Of a stretch of DNA of 64,000 nt, positions 31,149 to 42,031 are shown one piece after another. The notes under the pieces are model-generated. The model did no database searches. It was not told where the DNA came from and saw nothing but the letters and a program-made list of their open reading frames with translations. Both the position numbers and the translations under genes were made by a program. The DNA lies in the NCBI GenBank assembly GCA_019279435.1, contig JAAALK010000288.1, positions 51,465,742 through 51,529,741 on the forward strand, read 5' to 3'. The stretch is from Zizania palustris (taxonomy: Eukaryota; Streptophyta; Magnoliopsida; Poales; Poaceae). Numbering within the stretch: position 1 is the stretch's first letter; every line of letters starts with the position of its first letter.

Positions 31149-34100
31149 ATGCCGAAGAAGGCGGTGGCGAAGCCTCTTGCTTTGGGCTCGAGCTCGGGCT
31201 CCGCTCAGGTGCAGGCGGCGGCGGCTGCGGCGGCGAAGACTGCGCCCAGGCGGATGGGGCCGAGGGACCTTCGGACCCCCTCCGACAAGTTCGAGCAGAC
31301 CCTGGAGATGAGGGCCTCGATCTCCACGGAGGAGTCGGTCCGGAAGGCCTGCGAAGGGAAAATTGCGGCGAAGATCCAGCTTCGGGTCCCGGAGAAGTCG
31401 GAGGCTGAGCCGAGGCCTCGTGCTGACGAGGTGGTGGTGTTCGAGGCCTTCTTCGAGGCCGGCCTCGGTCTGCCAGCGGTGGGGATGCTGAGCGAAGTCC
31501 TCAAGGCTTACAACCTCGAGCTTCCACAGCTTTCGCCCAACGCCGTGGCGAGGCTAGCCGTTTTTGAGTGGGCCATGAGGGCCGAGGGCTGCGAGGGCCG
31601 CGCGGACGTCTTCGTTGCCCTCCATGATGCCAACTGCCAACCGAAGCCGCGGGAGGGGCCGGACCGCGTCAAGAGGGCGCTGGCCTTCGGCAGCGCCAAT
31701 TTTCAACTTCGGAAGGAGTATCAGGACGCCTTCCCGGCGAGGGCCGTCAACAACAAGTGGCACTCGAGGTGGGACCAAGAGTGGTTCTATGCCTCCGTCG
31801 GAGCCAACTCCCCCCTTCGGAGCACCAACGCCCATATTTTGTATCGGCGCGAAGGGGTGGTGAAGACCAGCGAAGGCCTCCTTCAATCGAGGATCTCGCT
31901 GCTCCGAAGGGTGGCAGCGAAGATGAGCATGAGGGACCTCGCAGAGGAGTTCCTCACCCTTCGGCTAAGCCCCCTCGCGCGCTCTTGGCCGGAGGGTCTC
32001 TTCCAGGCTTCGGATCGAGGTGAACTCAGCGAGCTGTCCTTCGACCGCTTTTGTAAGTCTTCGCGCTCTTCTTGCTTTTAATACTTAGAATGCTTTGCTC
32101 CTAACTTCAACCTTTTCGCGTAGCCGACCTCGACATGAGGACCCCGGAGGAGGCCATCGCGGCGGCGGACCGAGTCGTCGGGACTCCGACTCCCGAGGAG
32201 CAGAACCAGCGCCTCGCCCTGGTCGGGTCCTGGGAGCGCTGGAACAGAGTGTGGACCGCTCTTGGCCTCGGAGGGCTCTCCGCTCTGCCGGACTTCGCCC
32301 ACCTGGCTACCTCGTCGGCCGGAGCCAAGAGGAAGAGGGGGGATGAGGACGAAGCGGACGCCTCGGGGGAGGCTGTGGCGAAGCCCGCAGCTACTCCGAC
32401 TCCCAAGAAGGCCGCGAAGCCCCTGGCGGCGAGGGCTTCTGAGGTGGAGGTTGACGCGCGCACTCCTGCTGCCAAGGAGGCCACGGGCGCTTCGGCGGAA
32501 CCAACTTCGGGCGCGAAGGTGGATGCGCCAGCTTCGCAGCGAGGGAGCTGGAGGACACACTTAGCCCCTGGTTCCTTCCAGGAGATCTCTGATGATGGTA
32601 GACCCTTTTTTCTCTTTGCAAGCCTTTCTTCAATATGCAGGTTTTGACTTGGCTTTTTGCAGAGGACGAAGATGATGCGAGGCCCGCTGCGGCGAAGCCG
32701 GCCGGCGAAGGCGGGTCGAAGTCCGCCGAGGCGGAGCCCGCGGAGGCTTCGAGCAGCAGCAGCAGTAGCAGCAGCAGCAGCGAGTCGGAGTCCGGGAGCA
32801 CTTCGTCTGACGGCGAAGGCGGCGGGGGCCGCGTGGACCCTCGAGGCGAAGAAGATGTCGACGTGGTGGGCTTGAGCCCCGCTTCGCCGGAGCCCGCGGA
32901 GGGGACCGTGGCCGTGATTCACCCTTTCAAGCCGAGGGGAGGTGTGACGGTGGCGGCGATCCGCGGTTTCCGCGAGGCTTGTGCTTCTGCGGAGGAGGGG
33001 GACTTGGTGGCCCAGCTTAGCCACCAGGACCCCGCGGATCTCTTTGTCAGCTCGAACGAAGTCCTCCTGCGGGTGAGCGAAGCCCCTTGCAACTTCGAGC
33101 TATATGTTAGCTTTTCCTTGGTACTTATGACTTCTTCAACTCCTGCAGGCCCTCGCACTGAACGCAGCCGCTTCGACTGCTGCCGACAGGCGGTTGGAGC
33201 GCCTCGCAGCGGAGAAAGAGGCCCTTCGCCGCGAGGTTTCAGAGGAAGCCGAGGGGCGGAAACGGGCCGAAGCTTCGGCTGCGGAGGCGAAGGAGGCGAG
33301 AGGAGGCTTTGGCCTCGGAGACGGCTCGGCTTCGCGCGGAGCTCCAGGCTTCGAAGGATGCCGAGGCCCGACAGGCGAAGGAGATCGAAGAGCTCCATCA
33401 ACGGGCCCAGGACCTCGAGAGCTTCGTTGTGGCCAACCTTGGCGAGGCCACCCAGAGCCTGACCGAGGTCCTTGAGAAAATAGGGACCGAGTGCCGGGCT
33501 CCGGAGTTTGGCGACCAAGACCCGATTGGGGACCGCGCCGATTATTTGAAGACAGCGGCTTCGATTGCGGACGAAGCGCTGACAGGCTTCGCTCTCATGG
33601 CCGGTCACGTCGCCGGTCAAGGAGTGTTGCACATGCTCCATGCCGCGGGGTGTGACCACCTTCGGGCGGCAACCTCCGTGGCCCCCGTGGCCTTCGGGGG
33701 TCCGCACTTGGTGACGCCTCCGGGCGAAGTCCGTGGGGCCTGGCGGCGGCTGCAGGATCCCTGGAAGGAGCAAGGCTGCGAGGCAGTCCTTGACCTTATG
33801 AAGGCCCTCCGACAACGCCGGTTCAAGGGGCCCACTGACCCGGACAAGCCTTCGACCTCGACGCCTCCGCCTCCGAAGGTGTAGATCTCCTTAGGCTTCC
33901 TTGTAATACCTAGCTGTAGGCTTGTAAAGACTTATCAGTTCATTAATACGAATGCGGGGGTTTTTTTATACCTGCCCAGGCTCAGCCTTCGAGCGTAGAC
34001 CTCGAAGTCCTCGAGGACTCTGAAGAGCTTCAACAGCTGTGGGCGATCCTTGAAGTAGCTAGGTCCGAAGGCCCCCCTCGGTTTAAGCTGCCGAGGGGGC

Positions 34101-34444
34101 CTCGGGGCGAAGCCATCTCCGAAATAGCTCAGGATTTGCTTGCCGCTGTGAAGACGGAGTCCCTTCAAGGTTCTTTACCCTTGCCTCCGCGAGCGGCCTT
34201 ATCGAGCGACGAAGCCCTAGATTTTTCTGCCTTCGATACGGCACCGCCTGCTTCGCGAACTTGGAGCGACCTGCAAAGCGGAAGCCGAAGCCTGCAGGCT
34301 TCGGAGCCTGGACGAGCCGGTCGAGGGAGAGCGGGCTCCGACGAGGCAACATCCAGCCGAGGGGGCCCTCGCCGAAGGAGAGGCAAGCGAGGGTTGGGGC
34401 CTCGCACTCGGTTCTTCTTAGGCTTAGATACAGATTACTCGTAG
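31149..34444 (+). pseudogene. Gypsy-C antisense gene (aORF), five exons, one frameshift
   Basis: Exons with GT..AG introns in consistent phase: 31149-32052, 32124-32597, 32663-33105, 33149-33878 and 33980-34444. Exon 1 encodes MPKKAVAKPL, VVVFEAFFEAGLG and LSPNAVARLAVFEWAMRAEGC (PF04195-like, residues about 95-250). Exon 2 has GSWERWNRVW, a KRKRGDEDEAD basic/acidic patch and a Lys/Ala-rich tail. Exon 3 has a Ser/Glu run. Exon 4 is a coiled coil followed by a conserved globular part. Exon 5 ends FFLGLDTDYS. Exon 4 is 730 bases, whereas the Gypsy-D exon is 729; an extra base near 33300 breaks the frame. All else is open. It is the only gene in the element and lies antisense to its genomic RNA. 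Function unknown. Confidence 0.85.
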
Positions 34445-35100
34445 TTTTGTCTTCGAAGTATATTTGTAACATACTTCTCAACTCTCTTAATGAACGGAGT
34501 TTATTATGCTCGCATACTTCGTTTGTATGCTTCGCATTGTTTGGCTTCGAACGCTTAGCTTGTCACGCTCGTACTGTACATTACATTCGCACACCTCGCA
34601 TATATGCTTCCCCCCTTTGCACGTGGCAGTTAGGGACTTAGCCGTTGCTGGTACGGGCAAAAAATAAAAGATGCGAAGGGTGCGCCTTTTGGCGGCTTGA
34701 TGCATGAAATTTTATTCAAGCGAAGGCCCCTTTGGGCTTCGAATGCTTTAAATGGGTGCGAAGCAATGCTTCGGCTGCTGAAATTCACTGAGCGGAGCCC
34801 TCTTTTGGGCTCCGTACGCGCTAACTTGGTGCGGAGCAGGGCTCTGGCATAACCAAGTTTAGCGAGGCATGCTTCGGCACGCTAGGATTTGGATGTTGTG
34901 CATGAGCGAGGCTCTGGAACGCACTTAGATTTTAGCGAAATAAGACTTCGGGACGCTCGGGCGTATATTATATTAACACGCGAAGCAGGGCTTCGGAGCG
35001 TGCTTGGGTAACGAAGCTGGGCTTCGGAGCTTGGTCCTGTAATGAGAAGGATAATTGGTGTGGATTCACCGAACCTGTGATAATGTGAGCCACCTTCGAC

Positions 35101-35452
35101 TCTGAGCCACCTTCGACTCTGGGTCACCTTCGACCCTGGGATGCTTCGGGTGCGGAGCCCGGAATCCCTGGGATGCTTCGGGCGCGGAGCCCGGAATCCC
35201 TGGACGCGTCGGGCCAGTGGCCCGGAGTCCTTTTAGCCCACTGCTACGGGCCCGGGGGCACTGTGTAGCCTTTGACTCTGAGCCACCTTCGACTCTGGGT
35301 CACCTTCGACCCTGGGATGCTTCGGGTGCGGAGCCCGGAATCCCTGGGATGCTTCGGGCGCGGAGCCCGGAATCCCTGGACGCGTCGGGCCAGTGGCCCG
35401 GAGTCCTTTTAGCCCACTGCTACGGGCCCGGGGGCACTGTGTAGCCTTCGGA
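35101..35452 (-). repeat. 176-bp direct duplication in the Gypsy-C leader
   Basis: Two tandem copies starting at 35101 and 35277, each with GATGCTTCGGG.GCGGAGCCCGGAATCCCTGG motifs and GGGCCAGTGGCCC inverted repeats. Gypsy-D has a related duplication with a 169-bp period. Confidence 0.85.
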
Positions 35453-35470
35453 GGGGTACTCCGGGTTTTA

Positions 35471-35690
35471 TAAAGCGAAGCAAGACTTCGGTTTTAAATA
35501 AGGTGAAGCGTGGCTTCGGGTTTAAATAAGACGAAGCATGGCTTCGGATTTAAATAAAGCGAAGCATGGCTTCGGTTTTTAAGTAAAGCGAAGCAAGGCT
35601 TCGGGTTTTAAATAAGACGAAGCGGTGCTTCGGGTTTAAATAAGGCGAAGCGTGGCTTCGGTTTTTAAACAAGGATCAGCATGGCTTCGA
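35471..35690 (-). repeat. Hairpin array in the Gypsy-C leader, eight units
   Basis: Eight units spaced 28-29 bp, mostly CGAAGC-NNN-GCTTCG (6-bp perfect stem, 3-base loop: ATG, AAG, GGT, GTG) joined by AT-rich TTTAAATAAG linkers. The first, second and last units have one or more stem changes. Gypsy-D has 19 units. Confidence 0.9.
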
Positions 35691-35938
35691 TGGCTTTGGG
35701 CGGTACTTACCTTGTAGCCCTTCGGGGCTTCGATGTCCTTTGAAACGTGGAGCGGAGCCCCTTGCCGGAGAGCGGGCTCCGGTATGCGAAGGGTGGAGGA
35801 AGGCGAAGGTGGCCTTCGACCTGCACCCGAAGCCCCTTGTCGGGGGATGCGCGAAGCGAGAAGGCCTCGGCGCTCCCCCCTCGGGCGCACCTCGGGTCGC
35901 AGGCAGTGGTAGAGAACTTAGCTTTTAGGACTAAGGTC

Positions 35939-35956
35939 CCCACGGACGGCGCCAAC
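35939..35956 (-). other. Gypsy-C primer-binding site
   Basis: The minus strand reads GTTGGCGCCGTCCGTGGG, directly after the 5' LTR. It is the same site used by Gypsy-A and B, so the elements would share a tRNA primer. Confidence 0.85.
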
Positions 35957-36918
35957 TGTTGGAACAATAGCGTTAGTTCCAGCAGGTTTTCTGTGGTGGA
36001 GTATGATATGGAGAATGAACCTCGATGGGTTCTCACAGGGAGAGATAGGGTTTATACTGGTTCGGGCCTCCCCTAGGGGATAATAACCCTACGTCCAGTT
36101 TGTGGTAGATTTGGCATGGTGTGCCTTGAGGTGGAGAGGATAACTCCAGGGTCTCATGACCCCCTGGAGCCTGTCCCGTTACAAGGGCTTGGCCCTGCTT
36201 TTATAGGCACGCAGGCCTTAAGGAAAAGACCAAGATACCCTCCATGGGCCCTTAGGCTCATAGGGGTAAACAGGGAAAGGGGGCTGGCTACTGTACACGG
36301 GTACCAGACAGCTTTACAGCTTTACAGACGTGTCAGGCTGCGCCAGCCTTTGACCAACTAAACGACAAGCTAGGAGCGGAGGGGGCTTCGGAGTGCACCC
36401 GAGGGGGGGGCTCCGAAGCGCTGCTCCGGCGAGTGGCCTCCGGTCTTGGCTCCGGAGGGTGGCCTCCGGAGGGCGGCCTCCGGACTTGGCTTCCGGAGGG
36501 TGGCCTCCGAACTGGACTCCGGAGGGCGGCCTCCGGGCTTGGCTTCCGGAGGGTGGCCTCCGAACTGGACTCCGGAGGGCGGCCTCCGGGCTTGGCTTCC
36601 GGAGGGTGGCCTCCGAACTGGACTCCGGAGGGCGGCCTCCGGGCTTGGCTTCCGGAGGGTGGCCTCCGAACTGGACTCCGGAGGGCGGCCTCCGGGCTTG
36701 GCTTCCGGAGGGTGGCCTCCGAACTGGACTCAACTAAGGGCTTCGAGCCGAACCTCCTGGTTTGGGGGGCTTCGAAGCTACAGGCCTCGGGAAGCATCTT
36801 GGGACCTGGAAATAATACTCGAAGAAAACAGGCTCCGACAGAACCCGGCACTGGGCCGAAGGCTCTCGGAGGCTGACGTCATTTGGCCCTTGTGTAAGGG
36901 AAATATATTCCCCCAACA
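35957..36918 (-). repeat. Gypsy-C 5' LTR
   Basis: No difference from 29737-30698 was found on reading both through. The minus-strand TATA (TATAAAAG) is at 36198-36206, and the TGACGTCA site at 36874-36881. This LTR would start the Gypsy-C genomic RNA, running left. Confidence 0.95.
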
Positions 36919-36923
36919 GAGCC

Positions 36924-37378
36924 GGAGCTCGGAAACCGAATCCGAGGGCGCGTCGAGTCGTAGCTCGGAACCCGAATGTGAGGGTGCGTCGAGCCGGAGC
37001 TCGGAAACCGAATGCGAGGGCGCGTCGAGTCATAGCTCGGAGCCTAAATGCGAGGGCGCGTCGAGTCATAGCTCGGAACCCGAGAGTGAGGGTGCGTCGA
37101 GCCGGAGCTCGGAACCCGAATGCGAGGGCGCGTCGAGTCATAGCTCGGAGCCTAAATGCGAGGGCGCGTCGAGTCATAGCTCGGAACCCGAGAGTGAGGG
37201 TGCGTCGAGCCGGAGCTCGGAACCCGAATGCGAGGGCGCGTCGAGTCGTAGCTCGGAACCCGAATGTGAGGGTGCATCGAGCCGGAGCTCGGAACCCGAA
37301 TGCGAGGGCGCGTCGAGTCGTAGCTCGGAACCCGAATGTGAGGGTGCGTCGAGCCGGAGCTCGGAACCCGAATGCGAA
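36924..37378. repeat. 36-bp minisatellite of Gypsy-A, right part
   Basis: About twelve units, continuing the array cut at 29736. Variant units (AAATGCGAGGG, GAGAGTGAGGG, GAATGTGAGGG) recur in a fixed order, so blocks of several units were duplicated together. The array ends about 120 bp from the pol stop. Confidence 0.9.
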
Positions 37379-37495
37379 ATTCTAGGAATCGTTGCGCCAT
37401 TTGCTTTGGGCGAAATACTTGTCCGAAGATTTTATTGTACAATTGGGACGCGAAAAACAAGCGTCAACAGCCACTAGTAAAATACAGTGATGATT

Positions 37496-40400
37496 TTATG
37501 GAAAATAGCACTTCAGATGCTCTGCATGCCAAGTATGCGCCAGTTCTTCGCCCTCTAGGGTAGCGAGTCGATAGGAGCCCGGTCGTCCGGACTTTGTGAC
37601 AATGTACGGTCCTTCCCACTTGTTTCCCAACTTGGTGGGGGCGACCACCGTGCGGAGGACGAGGTGCCCCGGTTGGAACTCATTGTGCTTGACTTTGGGG
37701 TCGTACCATCCCTTGGTCTCTTTCTGATAATGGGATAGGTTGGCGACAGCGTGAAGCCGTGTCTCTTCGGCCAGATCGAGGGAGACAGTGCGCTCGCCCT
37801 CTGCTTCTGGTGCTATGACGCGCAGTGAACCAGCGCGAAGCTCCGTTGGTGTCATTGCTTCGTCGCCAAACAGGAGGCGAAATGGGGTGAAGCCGGTGGA
37901 CCGAGAAACAGTCGTCCGGATGGACCATAAGATCTTGGGCAGCACGTCCGGCCACACTCCTTTGGCCAAATCGACGATGCATTTATTAAGGCCTGACAGG
38001 ATGTGTCGGTTGGCTCGCTCGACGGCTCCATTGGACTGGGGATGCCGTACGGCGGCGAAGCAAAGCTGAACTCCCAACTCGTCGCAGAACGCCCGGAAGG
38101 TGCCAGCATCGAATTGTGTTCCGTTGTCCACTGTGAGCTGCTTGGGTACTCCGAACCGACACACGATGTTCTGCCAGAAAAATTTCTGGACGCTTCGGGA
38201 TGTAATGGTGGTCAGCGGCTCCGCTTCAACCCACTTGGAGAAGTATTCGATGGCGACCACTATGAAGCGCAGGTTTCCCCGTGCTCTGGGGAATGGCCCG
38301 ATGAGGTCCATACCCCAGCGGGCCAGAGGCCATACCGGGGGGATAGGTAGCAGGCTTGCTGGCGGGCGGTGACTGCGCCGGCCCATCCACTGGCAACCCT
38401 GGCAGGTGCGGACAAGTTCTTCGGCATCAGCGACGATAGTAGGCCAGTACACGCCCTGCCGAAGGGCCTTGCCGGCGAGAGCCCGCGGAGCTAGGTGACT
38501 CCCGCACAGCCCCTCGTGGATCTCTCGCAGCATGGCCACCCCGTCTGAGTGCGAGACGCAGCGGAGGAGTGGGGAGCATACCCCGGATTTATATAGAACT
38601 CCATTGATAACCTCGAACGTCCTTGCTCGGAGCTACAGGCGAGCTTGCTCTGGGCTGGGATGGTTGCCCTCGACACCGGCGAGCGTGCGCAGGATGGGCT
38701 CGCGCCAATCGGTGTTAGCCATACACAGTATTGAAGCTGGCCGTGGTGACGGTTCGGGCTCTTCCGGGGCGGCGACGGTGGGCACCTCACTGCGAGGTGG
38801 CGCCGAAGGTTGAACAAGGTCTTCGAAGAAAGCCCCTGGCGGTAGGGCTTGAGCGCCTGCCCCGGCTTTGGCGAGGGCGTCTGCTTGGGCGTTGTCACCT
38901 CGCGGCATGTTCTGGACGGATATACCTTTGAAGGATACCTCGAACTTGCGGATGGAGTCGAGGTAGGAAGCGAGGTCCGGGTGCTTTGCCCGGAAGCTCT
39001 TGTCGACGTGCCCGGCGACCACTTGGGAGTCGGTCTTCACAATCACACGTGCGGCTCCCAACGCGAGCGCCTTGCGAAGTCCCAAGAGGACTCCTTCATA
39101 CTCGGCGATATTGTTGGTGGCCTTGAAACTTAGCCGGGCGGAATACAGGGCCTGCTGGCCGGATGGGGAGACAATGACTGCTCCGGCCCCAGCCCCTGAG
39201 GCCTGGTAGGTGCCGTCTGAAAAGACGGTCTAGAGTCCCTCGCTTGCGTCGGTGCTCGTGTGCTCCCGGGCCCTCGTCCACTCCGCGACGAAGTCGGCGA
39301 GGATTTGGGACTTGATGGCTGTCCGGGCGACGAAAGAGATCCCGAACGGGGCCAATTCCACCGCCCATTTGCCGATGCGGCCGGTGGCGTCCTTGTTCCG
39401 GAACATGTCGCCGAGCGGATAGGCAGTTGGGATGACGATATCATGGGCCAGGAAGTAATGTCGGAGCTTCCGGGAGGCCATGACGAGGGCGTAAGCTACC
39501 TTCTCGAGCTCGGAATACCTAGCGTTAGCTTCGGTCAGGGCTTCGGAAACGAAGTAGACGGGGCGCTGGATCAGCTTCCCGCCGAGTTCCTCTTCTTGAA
39601 CCAAGGCCACGCTCGCCGCATTGCCGGAGACGGCGAGGTAAACCAGCAGAGGGCTGTCGGCTCGAGGTGTGGCAAGGGCTACAAGGCCGGAAAGGTAATC
39701 CTTGATTTGCTGGAAACAAGCCTGGCACTCGGGGGTCCATTCAAAATGCTTAGAACCTCGGAGCGCCTTGAAGATGGGAAAACTTCGTTCTGCTGACTTG
39801 GCGAGGAATCGTCCGAGGGCGGCCAACCGCCCGGCCAGCTTTTGTGCTTGCTTGAGGTTCTGGGGAGGGGCCATGTTCTGTAGTGCTTGGATTTGTGTTG
39901 GACTGGCCTCGATGCCCCGGCTGGAGACGAGGTACCCGAGCAGCTTGCCTGCTTGCGCTCCGAAGACGCACTTGTCTGGATTGAGCCGGATTCCGCATCG
40001 CCGGAGGCTGTCGAAAGTTTCAGCTATGTCCGAGCCATGGTGGCTCTTGGAGGCGCTTTTGATGACAATGTCGTCCATGTAGTCTTCCGCATTGCGCGCT
40101 AGCTGATGACCTAAGGCTTTGGAAATTAATCTTGAAAAGGTAGCGCCGGCATTACGAAGGCCGAAGGGCATTCGGAGGTAACAGAATACTCCGACCGGAG
40201 TGACAAAACTGGTCTCCACTTGGTCTTCGGGTTTTAGCCAGATCTGGTGATATCCCGAATAAGCATCGAGGAAACTGAGGAGCTCAGCTCCGGCTGTGGA
40301 ATCAACAAGCTGGTCGATGCGAGGTAGGGGGTAGGGGTCACGGGGGCAAGCTTTATTCAGAGAGGTAAAGTCGATACACATGCGCCATTTGCCAGATGTT

Positions 40401-42031
40401 TTCTTCTGGACAAACACGGGGTTGGACAACCAATCGGTATGACTCACTTCCCGAATGACCCCTGCGCGGAGCAGCTTGTCGGTCTCTGCTTTGGCGAGCT
40501 CGGCCCACTCGGTGGAAAGCCTCCGGAGCCCTTGGCGAACCGGCCGTGCCTTTGGATCGACGACCAGTGAGTGCTCGATGATTGAGCGGTCGACGCCGGG
40601 AATGTCTTCATCAGACCATGCGAAGACGTCGAGGTTACCGCCGATGATGGCCTCAAGCTGTGCTGAAACCTCCGGCTCCAAACCCCCTCCGAACTTGATC
40701 GGGTACTGTTTCCCTCCGTGGAACAGGGTCTTGGTGATGATTTCCCCCTCCGAGAGAGGTTTGGCGGGGCGCCCCTTCTGACCAGGATCGATGTTGCCTG
40801 CGAGGTCGACTTCATCGGCGCCTCCGCGAACACTGTGGACTTGCCGCGGCTCCAATGGCGCTGAATGGCCGTACTCGACCCGGCGTGCTGCGGCTTGGTC
40901 GCCCAGGACGGATAACACCCCTCCGGGGGTCGGCATCTTGAGGCAGAGGTAGTTGTGGTGGGCGATGGCGCTGAAGCGGTTGAGTATCCCTCGCCCGAAG
41001 ATAGCGTTGTAGGCGTACGGAGCGTCGACGACATCGAACAGGATCTCTTCGCGGCGCTGGAGGGGTGCGTTGCCGAAGGTCACCTCCAACAGGACCTGGC
41101 TGAGCGCATCGAGTGGGGGGCCCGCGAAACCTTGGAGCGGGCGCGAAGCTGGTAACAGGTGCTTGCGCGATAAGCACAGCTGGTCGAAGGCCTGCACGAA
41201 GATGATGTCAGCGGAACTCCCCCCGTCGACCAGAATGCGACGCACCTCGGCCCCGGCGATGTCCGCCGAAATGACGAGTGGATCGGCGTGCGGGAACTTG
41301 ATTCCGGAAGCATCTTCGGCGGTGAAGGTGATGGGGACATGAGACCACTCCGGGAGGATCGAGGGGCCGGACGTGCCGATATGCCCGACCTCCCGAACGT
41401 AGTCTCGACGTTGCCGCTTCGACAGAGCTCCCAGGGCTCCCCCGCCGGATATGGGGAGGACCACTCGCTTGCCTTTGTCTGGGGCGGCTTCCAGCTTGGG
41501 GGCCTGTACTCTGCCGAACTCCGCAACCGGGGTCACGGCTTCCGGCTCGTCACGACGCCCGACAACTTGGACTGCTTCTGGCCGAGGGATAGGGTTCCCC
41601 CGGTCGGAGGAACCGCGACCGGTGCTGCGCTCGAGGTAGTCGCTGCGAAGGGCGAGTATGGTCCTGTAGGAATCGGTGTCGTGACTCTGGTTCGTGCCGT
41701 GGACGCTGCAGTAGAAGGTTCCTCTGGAGGGCGCTCGGGGTGGAGGCTTGGTTCCGATCTGACGACTTCCGCCGGGCGTATGCAGGTGCTTGGCGGGCGC
41801 TTGGGGAGTGATACTGAGGACATTCCCCCCGAAAGTGCTTTTGGTTTCTCCGGGAGTCCCGATGGACGGGATCCTGCCGAGTGGGCTCCGGGCGGTGGAA
41901 ATCGGGAGCGTGACGCTCGCCCCGGCTGGGATCCGGGGGCGCTTCGTATGTCCTGGCGCTCGGGGCCCGGACTGGGACCACCATCGCTTTCCGGCGTATC
42001 TGGCCCTCTTCGGACCGGGCGTACTCTTCAA
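37496..42031 (-). pseudogene. pol: Gypsy-A Pol: protease, RT, RNase H, integrase
   Basis: One continuous minus-strand frame of about 1500 codons broken only by TAG at 39230-39232 and at 38633-38635. The upstream edge (42031) is merely where the frame opens; clear Cys/His and Pol homology starts near 41700 (CSVHGTN..HDT). In order: the ISGGGALGALSKRQRR block, protease LVDGGSSADIIF, RT with CIDFTSLNKACPRDPYP and YMDD, RNase H with FSDGTYQASG, EYEGVLLGL and KTDSQVVAGHV, integrase with RTCQGCQW, WGMDLIGPFP, TVDNGTQFDA and HPQSNGAVERANR, and a C-terminal block ending HLKCYFP. The first TAG replaces a Trp present in Gypsy-B. The second sits where Gypsy-B has Lys. Otherwise well preserved. Confidence 0.92.

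Larger units (their letters stand above)
34445..35938 (-). other. Gypsy-C leader (non-coding, hairpin-rich)
   Basis: In the element's own direction this is the 1.5 kb that follows the PBS. It holds no gag-like frame. It is full of short inverted repeats of the types CGAAGC..GCTTCG, GGAGCCC..GGGCTCC and CGAAGGCCC..GGGCTTCG. Two sub-regions are listed separately: a 176-bp duplication and a hairpin array. Confidence 0.7.
29737..36918 (-). mobile_element. Gypsy-C, gag-pol-less LTR element carrying only aORF
   Basis: A complete 7.2-kb element with two 962-bp LTRs that look identical and a perfect GAGCC duplication (29732-29736 and 36919-36923). In minus-strand order: 5' LTR (35957-36918), PBS, a hairpin-rich leader, the plus-strand aORF, polypurine tract, 3' LTR. 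I find no gag, protease, RT, RNase H or integrase sequence. It is therefore a non-autonomous element related to Tat elements. Identical LTRs imply very recent insertion. Confidence 0.94.

Noticed and set aside
36446..37477. A 343-codon plus-strand ORF running from the Gypsy-C LTR into the minisatellite
   Set aside because: It crosses an insertion border and joins two unrelated repeats; it could not have existed before Gypsy-C inserted and has no domain.
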